Assembly: GCA_913043885.1 (NCBI GenBank)
Contig: CAJWOB010000048.1
Location: forward strand, 1-11,471
Direction: 5' to 3'
DNA length: 11,471 nt
DNA from: an uncultured Spirochaetaceae bacterium
Lineage (GTDB): Bacteria; Spirochaetota; Spirochaetia; SZUA-6; Bin103
The notes below the pieces were generated by a model. The model made no database searches. It was given only the letters and a program-made list of their open reading frames with translations, and had not been told where the DNA came from. The number at the start of each line of letters is the position of its first letter. Positions within the stretch are counted from its first letter, which is position 1. Made by a program: the position numbers and the translations under genes. Below are positions 6,305 to 11,471 of the stretch, piece by piece.

Positions 6305-7413
6305 TACTGCAGCAGTCCCCGCCCCGGAGTCTCGAACACTTCCTCCACCTTGCCGGCGCGCATGCCGACGATGCGCTCGTGCAGCATGATCGTGGAGTCG
6401 GTGTAGCCAACCAGCATCTCGATCTGCTCGCCGATATCGGGGCCGTCGCCCTCCCAGGTACCGTGCTCCGCCGACAACGACACGAACTGGAGCCCAGGGT
6501 GGCTGACGCACTCTGGCTGCCGGTGCGACTGCGACACGCTCTTGAAGCCGGCATCGCATATGACCTTGGTGCCGCGCCGGCTGGTGACCGTCGCCAGCAC
6601 CGTGGCCGACGGCGTGAGGTCCTCGACGTGGCAGTCGCTGCGGTACATCGCGTCCATGAAGACGCCGCCACCAGCCTGGATCTCGGTAACCCCCTCGTAG
6701 GAGACGGTGAGGTCGTAGCAGCCGGTGCCGCCGGCGCTTACCACGTCGATGGCGAGGCCCTCCGCGGCGAAGGCGTCGCGCACCTGCTTGAGCATGCTGA
6801 GCGCTGCACCGTGGACCCGCACCTTCTCCTCACGCGGATCGAGCGCGAGAACGTGACCCTCGTAGCCCATGATGCCGCGCAGCTCGACGCCGGAGGTCTC
6901 TGCAATGAGCCGGCCGAGCGCAATCGCGTCTTCGACCGAGTCGACGCCGGTCCGCTCCATGCCGATGTTGACGTCGACCACCAGGGGGATGTCGCGGCCG
7001 ACCTCGGTCCCTGCCACGCCGGCCGCCGCAACCACACCGGCATCGTCGGCCGCGCAAATGGCCTCTCCCGACTCCTGCAGCGCCGCCAACCGGTGCAACT
7101 TGTGGGGCGTCACCACCATGTTGGCGATGAGAACGCTCGGCACCCCGCTGGACAGATACATCTCGGCCTCGGCCAGCTTGGCGCAGGTAAGGCCGATGGC
7201 GCCGATACCGAGGAGCTTGTGAGCGATCTGCGGGCTCTTGTGCGCCTTGCTATGCGGTCGCCAGTCGACGCCCCGCTCGCGGCAAGCCCCGGCGAGACGG
7301 GAGGCGTTGGCTTCGAAGATGTCCAGGTCCACCAGCAGGGCCGGTGTGTCGATCTCCGCCACGCCGGCACCAATGGCCGGTTTGTAGTCAGGTCGGGTCC
7401 AGGTAATCGCCAT
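6304..7413 (-). CDS. DSD1 / D-threonine aldolase-like PLP enzyme (alanine racemase N-terminal fold)
   Basis: This 369-residue fold-type III PLP enzyme belongs to the D-serine dehydratase/D-threonine aldolase family. It opens with EIDTPALLVDLDIFEANA (20-37). The PLP lysine motif WRPHSKAHKSP (51-61) has K56 as the likely Schiff-base lysine. Later come LVVDVNIGMERTGV, the SAGGTGCYD phosphate-binding region and EIQAGGGVFMDAMY. In relatives, a divalent metal is held by His and Asp/Cys in a G-H-x-D/C-x-T...LH motif near the C-terminus. Here the segment reads VGYTDSTIMLHE (335-346), with Y337 at the His position and D339 kept. The reaction may thus be retro-aldol cleavage, dehydration or racemisation of a hydroxy-amino acid, and metal use is uncertain. 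It is the last gene of the minus-strand operon, with its ATG 4 bp after the cupin stop. The palindromic element begins at its TAG stop. Confidence 0.85.
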   Translation of the reverse strand: MAITWTRPDYKPAIGAGVAEIDTPALLVDLDIFEANASRLAGACRERGVDWRPHSKAHKSPQIAHKLLGIGAIGLTCAKLAEAEMYLSSGVPSVLIANMVVTPHKLHRLAALQESGEAICAADDAGVVAAAGVAGTEVGRDIPLVVDVNIGMERTGVDSVEDAIALGRLIAETSGVELRGIMGYEGHVLALDPREEKVRVHGAALSMLKQVRDAFAAEGLAIDVVSAGGTGCYDLTVSYEGVTEIQAGGGVFMDAMYRSDCHVEDLTPSATVLATVTSRRGTKVICDAGFKSVSQSHRQPECVSHPGLQFVSLSAEHGTWEGDGPDIGEQIEMLVGYTDSTIMLHERIVGMRAGKVEEVFETPGRGLLQ

Positions 7414-7417
7414 CGCG

Positions 7418-7810
7418 CTACATGATCGGCGGCGAGTGGATGGCGATCAACTCGATGTCGCCGTCGCCGGTGTTGTCCAAGCGATGCAGCAGGCGTGGCG
7501 GAATGGAGACGCCGCTGCCAGGCTGCAGTCGGTGCTCGCTGGTCGCCCCCTCCGGGCCACAGGTGAGCATCCCGCTGCCGGTCAGCACGTAGGCAGTCTC
7601 CGTCTCGGTTTCGTGCAGGTGGGTGTCGATGCGGCCACCCGCGCGGACCCTCACCCGCATCATCGAGAAGGCGCCCGTCGGGTGGCTGTCCCTCGACTCG
7701 AACTGCTGGAAGCGCACGTCGTCGAAGCGCGGATGTGGCTGCCACTCCTGGTCGGTGCTGAACAGGTGAGCGGCAGGTGATCCTGCCGGGTCAGAAGTCG
7801 GTGAAGCCAT
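7418..7810 (-). CDS. Small single-domain cupin protein
   Basis: This 130-residue protein is a single beta-barrel cupin (Cupin_2 type). Motif 1 is GGRIDTHLHETETETAYVLTG (59-79) with H64, H66 and E71 as metal ligands; motif 2 is PGSGVSIPPRLLHRLDN (97-113) with H109. A complete 3-His/1-Glu metal site is therefore predicted. Such proteins act as sugar isomerases, mutarotase-like enzymes, dioxygenases or ligand sensors, and sequence alone does not choose between them. The ATG at 7810 lies within the end of the mandelate racemase-like gene (20-bp overlap) and has GGAAAGG just upstream. No other in-frame start would keep the N-terminal strands. Its place between two catabolic enzyme genes suggests it handles an intermediate of the same pathway. 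Confidence 0.85.
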   Translation of the reverse strand: MASPTSDPAGSPAAHLFSTDQEWQPHPRFDDVRFQQFESRDSHPTGAFSMMRVRVRAGGRIDTHLHETETETAYVLTGSGMLTCGPEGATSEHRLQPGSGVSIPPRLLHRLDNTGDGDIELIAIHSPPIM

Positions 7811-8921
7811 ACCTTTCCACCACAGCCTCGTCGATCTCTACGCCCAGCCCGGGCGCATCGGGTACCTCCACCCAGCCATCCCTCTGCTCGAAGGGCTCAC
7901 GCACCAGCTCGTGCTGGAGCGGGCTCGGCACCGGCTTCAACTCGAACACGATGTAGTTGTCGCCGGTTGCCGAAGCGTGCAACGCCGCCGCGGTGTTTAT
8001 CGCGCTGCTCCAGCTGTGGGCATTGTGGAACAGCCCGGCCACCCGGGTCAGCTCCATCACCTCCTTGTAGCCGGTGATGCCGTTGGCGCGACCGGGATCG
8101 ACCAGATAGACGTCGGCCACGCCCTGGTCGATCAGGCGTGCATACTGAACGGTGTCCCAGCTGCGCTCGCCGGCCCCAATCTGGGTCTGGATGCTCTGGC
8201 GCAGGTGGCGGTAGTTCTCCACCTGATCGGGTGGGAACGGATCCTCGATCCAGCGCAGGCCGTACTCCTCGAAGGCGCGGGACATGCGCACGCCGCTGGC
8301 GTAGTCCCAGCGCGTCTTGTTCCCGATATCGACCATGAAGTCAACGTTGGGACCAATCGCCTCGCGCACCGCCTTGACGTAGGAGATGTCGCGCCGCGGA
8401 TCGACGCCGAGATTGGCATCGCCGGCCTTGCCGAAACCGACCTTTACCGCAGTGTAGCCGGCCGCGGCGTGGTCAGCCAGCTCCTTGGCCAGGTCGCCGA
8501 TCTCGGCCTGCGACGGGTGCGTGCTGGCGCAGGCGCGCAGCTTGTCGTTGACCTTGCCGCCGAGCAGGTTGTGCACCGGTAACCCGAGCGCCTTGCCCTT
8601 CAGATCCCATAGCGCGATGTCGACCGCACTGACGGCGAAGTTCGCCATGCCGGTATCGCCGTACCACCAGTTGTGGGCCTTCATGGCCCGGAACAGCGCG
8701 CCGTTCTCGGTAGGGTCCTTGCCAACCAGCAGAGGACCGAAGCCCTTCTCGATTAGCAGCTTGACCGCCAGCGCGGCCTCCGGCCACTGGGAGATGCACT
8801 CGCCCCAGCCGACCACGCCGGCGTCGGTCTCCACCTTCGCCAGGGTCACATGGCGCCACATCATACGGTCGTTTGGTTCCTGGTAGCGGAGCGGGTAGGC
8901 GTGCACTGCCGTTATCTTCAT
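7791..8921 (-). CDS. Mandelate racemase/muconate lactonizing enzyme family protein (enolase superfamily, MR subgroup)
   Basis: This 376-residue enolase-superfamily enzyme has an N-terminal capping domain (about 1-120, including VVGWGECISQWPEAA and SAVDIALWDLKGKALGLPVHNLLGG) and a TIM barrel. Catalytic residues are legible: K160 in YTAVKVGFG, metal ligands D198 (FMVDIGNKT), E226 (RWIEDPF) and E252 (IGAGERSW), then the D275 (VYLVDPGRANGIT) and H302 (HNAHSWSSA) dyad. The His-Asp dyad places it in the mandelate racemase subgroup, whose members mostly dehydrate sugar acids (galactonate, rhamnonate, fuconate and others) or racemise alpha-hydroxy acids. The substrate cannot be named from sequence. 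The ATG at 8921 has AAGGAG six bases upstream. It lies 31 bp downstream of the SDR gene and overlaps the cupin gene, within one operon. An acid-sugar dehydratase following an SDR oxidation step is the most natural reading. Confidence 0.92.
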   Translation of the reverse strand: MKITAVHAYPLRYQEPNDRMMWRHVTLAKVETDAGVVGWGECISQWPEAALAVKLLIEKGFGPLLVGKDPTENGALFRAMKAHNWWYGDTGMANFAVSAVDIALWDLKGKALGLPVHNLLGGKVNDKLRACASTHPSQAEIGDLAKELADHAAAGYTAVKVGFGKAGDANLGVDPRRDISYVKAVREAIGPNVDFMVDIGNKTRWDYASGVRMSRAFEEYGLRWIEDPFPPDQVENYRHLRQSIQTQIGAGERSWDTVQYARLIDQGVADVYLVDPGRANGITGYKEVMELTRVAGLFHNAHSWSSAINTAAALHASATGDNYIVFELKPVPSPLQHELVREPFEQRDGWVEVPDAPGLGVEIDEAVVERYGFTDF

Positions 8922-8952
8922 GGTGAGCTCCTTCGGGTCTCCTTGCCCCGGT

Positions 8953-9702
8953 TCAGTCGGGCATCAGGGCGCCGCCGTTAGCGTCTACGGTGGCGCCGGT
9001 TACGTAGGTATTGGCCTCGGACGCGAGGAACGCCACTACCTCGGCCTGCTCCTCCGGCGCCGACAGGCGATTGAGGGGAGATGCTTCGATCTGCGCCTGC
9101 CGCGCCTCTTCGGTGACACCTTCATGCATCATCCTGGTGTCCACGGAGCCGGGGGCCACCGAGTTGACCAAAATGCCGTGAGCGGCGAAGTGACGGGCAA
9201 AGGCCTTGGTCATGGAGATGACTCCAGCCTTGCTCGCTGCGTACACGGTCGCCCGGTACACGCCACCGGTGCGGCCGCCCACCGAAGAGAGGTTGACGAT
9301 CCGTCCCCAGCCGTTGGTCGCCATGGCGTTGCCGGCGGCGCGCGAGAGGAAGAAGATCGACTTGAGGTTGATGTTCATTATCGAGTCGAACACCGCCTCG
9401 GTCATGTCCTCGATTGCCACCCGCGGACACACGCCGGCGGAGTTGACCAGCACGTCCACGCGCCCCAGCTGCCCGAGGACGTCCGCCACCAGCTCGTCGC
9501 AGTTCGCCGGTTTCGACAGGTCGTAGACGAAGGGGTGCCCGTTATTGCCGGCCAACTCGGCGGCGGTCTGCTGCGCCAGCGTCTGGTCCACGTCGCAGAC
9601 CGCAACGCGGCCACCCTCGGACGCAATCAGACGCGCTGTTGCGGCCCCGATCCCACGACCCGCCCCGGTTACGATCGCAACCTTGCCTTCGAATCGACTC
9701 AT
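8953..9702 (-). CDS. SDR-family NAD(P)-dependent oxidoreductase (classical, FabG-like)
   Basis: This 249-residue classical short-chain dehydrogenase has the cofactor motif TGAGRGIG (12-19), NSAG (87-90, a variant of NNAG), N112, S140 in NLSSVGG, and YAASK with Y154 and K158. The full Asn-Ser-Tyr-Lys tetrad is present. D37 at the end of the second strand (VAVCDVD) points to NAD rather than NADP. It ends GGALMPD after the usual VTGATVDANGG. In this operon a sugar or sugar-lactone dehydrogenase feeding the enolase-superfamily enzyme is more likely than fatty-acid synthesis (inference from neighbours). Its ATG has only a weak ribosome-binding sequence but shares ATGA with the stop of a tiny upstream frame (9699-9767), so start coupling is possible. 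Confidence 0.92.
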   Translation of the reverse strand: MSRFEGKVAIVTGAGRGIGAATARLIASEGGRVAVCDVDQTLAQQTAAELAGNNGHPFVYDLSKPANCDELVADVLGQLGRVDVLVNSAGVCPRVAIEDMTEAVFDSIMNINLKSIFFLSRAAGNAMATNGWGRIVNLSSVGGRTGGVYRATVYAASKAGVISMTKAFARHFAAHGILVNSVAPGSVDTRMMHEGVTEEARQAQIEASPLNRLSAPEEQAEVVAFLASEANTYVTGATVDANGGALMPD

Positions 9703-9767
9703 CCCGTTTCGCTCGAGCGCGGCACGGTGGCCGCACCCAGCAGCTCGTGCATCACATCCGCCTCCAT
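9699..9767 (-). other. Tiny open frame (22 codons) overlapping the SDR start, leader peptide or gene remnant
   Basis: Between the aldo/keto reductase and SDR genes an ATG at 9767 opens a 22-codon frame, MEADVMHELLGAATVPRSSE followed by TG. Its TGA overlaps the SDR ATG (ATGA). The third codon positions are GC-rich like real genes here, and the frame continues open upstream of the ATG to about 9830 without a better start. It has no strong Shine-Dalgarno. It could couple translation into the SDR gene, be the tail of a deleted gene, or be chance. No family is recognised. Confidence 0.25.
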
Positions 9768-9810
9768 CAACGTTTGCCCACGCCTGTGGCGCCCCTCGGC
9801 AGTGACGACG

Positions 9811-10758
9811 CTACTCGCTCGATGGCTGGGCTATATCGCCGACCACGCTGCGCTCCTCGGCGGTGAGCACCCAGTCGGCAGCCTTTGCGTTTGCCACTAC
9901 CTGCTCTGCTGACGTCGCCCCGCTGATCACCGAGCTAACCGCCGGTGAGGCGAGCAGCCAGGCGTGGGCAAGCTCAGCCACCGTACGGCCACGTTCGGCT
10001 GCCCATTCGGAGAGCTTCTGCAATGCATCGTAGTTGGCGTCGGTCATGTAGCCTTGCACGTAGGCGCCACTCTCCCCGCGCGACCCCTTGGGTGCCGGCC
10101 GATCGCGCTGATACTTGCCGGTCAGGAACCCGCCGGCCAGTGGGAAGAACGGAATGAGCCCGACCCCGAGCTGGCTACAGGCGTCGATCGGCTCTCCCTC
10201 GGTCTCGCGCTCCAGCAAGTGGTAGTGATTCTGCAGCGCGACGAAGGTGGGCTCGCGAGCGACCTCGGCCAGTGTGTTGGCCCGCGCCAGCTGCCAGCCG
10301 GCCCAGTTGGAGCAGCCGATGTAGCGCACCTTCCCCTGGCGAACCAGGTCGCTTAGTGCGGAAAGCGTCTCCTCGAGCGGGGTCTCGTCGTCGAAGCGAT
10401 GCACGTAGTAGAGGTCGATGTGATCGATCTGCAGCCGTCGCAGGCTGTTCTCGCAGGAGGACATCGCGTGATAGCGCGACAGTCCGGGGTCGTTCGGTCC
10501 ATCGCCGAAGGGCATCTAGAACTTGGTGGCCAGCACCACCTGCTCCCAGCGGCCGCGCAGTGCCTTGCCGAGCGCCTCCTCGGACGCGCCGAACTGGTAC
10601 ACGTCAGCCGTGTCGAGGTGATTCACACCCGCGTCGAGGGCGGCGCCGACAATCCTGTCCACCTGGTCCTGTGGCACCTTGGCAGAGCCGAACCGATTGG
10701 TACCGAGTCCGATAGTGGATACCTTCACACTTGAACGGCCGAGCCGCCGATACAACAT
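9811..10758 (-). pseudogene. Aldo/keto reductase interrupted by an in-frame amber (TAG) codon
   Basis: The gene would encode 314 residues of an NAD(P)H-dependent aldo/keto reductase with a TIM-barrel fold. Codons 1-80 read normally and include the tetrad residues D49 and Y54 (LDTADVY) and K79 (VVLATKF). Codon 81 is TAG (10518-10516). The same frame then continues for 234 residues with MPFGDGPNDPGLSRYH, the catalytic His of DLYYVHRFD (about residue 120), IGCSNWAGWQLA, LQNHYHLLERE, IPFFPLAGGFLTGKY and the NADP-binding VISGATSAEQV end. Homologues have an ordinary residue between ATKF and MP. The second half has its own ATG directly after the TAG but would lack D49, Y54 and K79, so it could not be active alone. 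The lesion is either a real nonsense mutation or a sequence error; programmed readthrough is unlikely. The ATG at 10758 has no Shine-Dalgarno. It is the first gene of the minus-strand catabolic operon and diverges from an oxidoreductase gene after 37 bp. Confidence 0.85.
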
Positions 10759-10795
10759 CGTGCGGTAGAGTATCGAGCACTGGAGGCAACGACCA

Positions 10796-11471
10796 TTGGC
10801 AGATCAGATTAGGATCGGGCTCATCGGCTACGGGGAGTGGCCGCGTACCGCATACGTCCCCGCGATACGGACGGACGGACGCAGCACGGTGACCGCGGTG
10901 GCAGCGCCGAGCGATGCCACCCGGCAGCGCGCGGCGGCCGAGCTCGGCCCGAGGTGGCGCTGTTCCCCGATGGGGCGACGCTGCTCGCGGGCGGCTCGGT
11001 GGACGCGGTAATGATTGCGGTAAGCGAGGCCGCGCACGCGGACGCCATCGGCGCTGCGCTTGCCGCCGGCGTGCCCACCATGTATGAACCGCCGCTCGCC
11101 GACACCGTCGCCGCGACGCCGGCAATGCTCACTGCATTCGAGAAGGTGACCGCCCCCACGCACGCCGACATCGAGCTGAGCTTCCTTCCAGCGGTGGCGC
11201 GACTTACCGAGCTGGTGGCCGCGGGACGGCTGGGCGAGCCACGCCAGGCAGTGTGTCGGCTCTCGTCGAACTGGGGGGCCAGCGGCGAGCTCAGCTCCGC
11301 AGGCCATCTGGCGCCCTGGTTTATCGACCCGCTCGACCGGGTGCTCGGCCGCACGCCCGACCGTGTGCTCACGCTGGACGGCTCGGGCAACGCGGCAGGC
11401 GCACAGCCGCAATGCCTTACGCTACTGGACTACGGCGGCGCGTGGGGGGGGTTTCAGAGCAACAACGGTGG
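10796..11471 (+). pseudogene. Gfo/Idh/MocA-family oxidoreductase, frameshifted and cut by the window end
   Basis: A TTG at 10796, nine bases after GGAGG (10782-10786), opens QIRIGLIGYGEWPRTAYVPA, the Rossmann start of the Gfo/Idh/MocA family. The frame continues through VTAVAAPSDATRQRAAAELG. Near 10948-10951 the homologous sequence moves to another frame: EVALFPDGATLLAGGSVDAV, then SEAAHADAIGAALAAGVPTM, and so on without a stop to base 11471. The original frame ends after 71 codons. Loss of one base in the CCC run at 10948-10950 would explain the change. The EKP motif of the family, whose Lys is usually catalytic, reads EPP here (YEPPLADT). The C-terminal beta-sheet domain begins (FLPAVARLTELVAAGRLGEP) and is cut off. 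Its likely role was NAD(P)-dependent oxidation of a sugar or cyclitol. It diverges from the aldo/keto reductase by 37 bp, so their promoters must overlap coding sequence or be very compact. Confidence 0.8.

Noticed and set aside
6277..7425. 382-codon + strand frame opposite the DSD1-like gene
   Set aside because: It is an antisense shadow of high-GC codon use. The minus frame carries the PLP lysine motif and other family motifs.
8920..9912. 330-codon + strand frame opposite the SDR gene
   Set aside because: It has no domain signature and lies opposite a complete SDR with all catalytic motifs.
10516..10518. Pyrrolysine decoding of the amber codon as an established fact
   Set aside because: TAG is the normal terminator of six genes in this window, aldo/keto reductases are not known pyrrolysine proteins, and no suppressor tRNA or pyl gene is visible here.
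10940..10960. Programmed -1 frameshift in the Gfo/Idh/MocA gene
   Set aside because: There is no X-XXY-YYZ slippery heptamer at the junction, and the family is not known to use frameshifting. A lost base in CCC is simpler.
1..11471. tRNA, rRNA, CRISPR array, insertion sequence, phage genes or cobalamin riboswitch
   Set aside because: No cloverleaf-like segments, regularly spaced repeats, transposase or integrase motifs, or B12-box sequence were seen. The repeats at 6209-6304 are too few and irregular for a CRISPR.

Overview
The window is a gene-dense stretch of bacterial chromosome (GC clearly above 60% by eye, third codon positions mostly G or C). Genes are packed with overlaps of 4-20 bp or gaps of a few bases. 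Lineage cannot be fixed from the sequence. The combination of a corrinoid/folate methyl-transfer module with sugar-acid catabolic genes would fit an uncultured high-GC spirochaete, a Chloroflexi/SAR202-type bacterium or an alphaproteobacterium; this is inference. Stop codons of the intact genes are TGA or TAG in equal numbers (6 each, counting the terminal stop of the interrupted gene), with no TAA.

Left block (1-3350, + strand): four overlapping genes form one translationally coupled operon for folate/corrinoid one-carbon metabolism. They are the C-terminal end of a RACo-type corrinoid-activating ATPase, a methylenetetrahydrofolate reductase carrying a fused Cys-rich MetV-like C-terminal domain, a methyltetrahydrofolate:corrinoid methyltransferase, and a 93-residue protein of the family labelled 'virulence factor' (PF13769). 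Together they would move methyl groups between a corrinoid protein and tetrahydrofolate and oxidise (or form) methyl-THF. The substrate-specific methyltransferase and the corrinoid protein are expected upstream, outside the window.

Middle (3375-6099): an SRPBCC/AHSA1-type gene on the minus strand, with a readable sigma70-like promoter, diverges from a + strand pair encoding a UMF1-type MFS transporter and a xylose-isomerase-like TIM-barrel sugar isomerase/epimerase. The following 200 bp (6100-6303) lie between convergent genes. They hold a short coding-like remnant and a palindromic element whose two hairpins differ by a compensatory base-pair swap.

Right block (6304-10758, - strand, read right to left): an aldo/keto reductase interrupted by an in-frame amber codon, an SDR dehydrogenase, a mandelate-racemase-subgroup enolase-superfamily enzyme, a small cupin, and a DSD1/D-threonine-aldolase-like PLP enzyme. 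This looks like a catabolic operon for a sugar, sugar acid or hydroxy-amino acid: oxidoreductases oxidise, the enolase-superfamily enzyme dehydrates or epimerises, and the PLP enzyme cleaves, dehydrates or racemises. Diverging from it by only 37 bp is a Gfo/Idh/MocA-like oxidoreductase gene (10796 to the window end), broken by a one-base frameshift.

The two lesions lie within about 430 bp of each other. Either this end of the locus is decaying or the source sequence has errors there. The most interesting points are the amber-interrupted reductase, the frameshifted oxidoreductase that also lacks the usual EKP lysine, the PLP enzyme with a Tyr where its relatives have a metal-binding His, and the covarying palindromic element.
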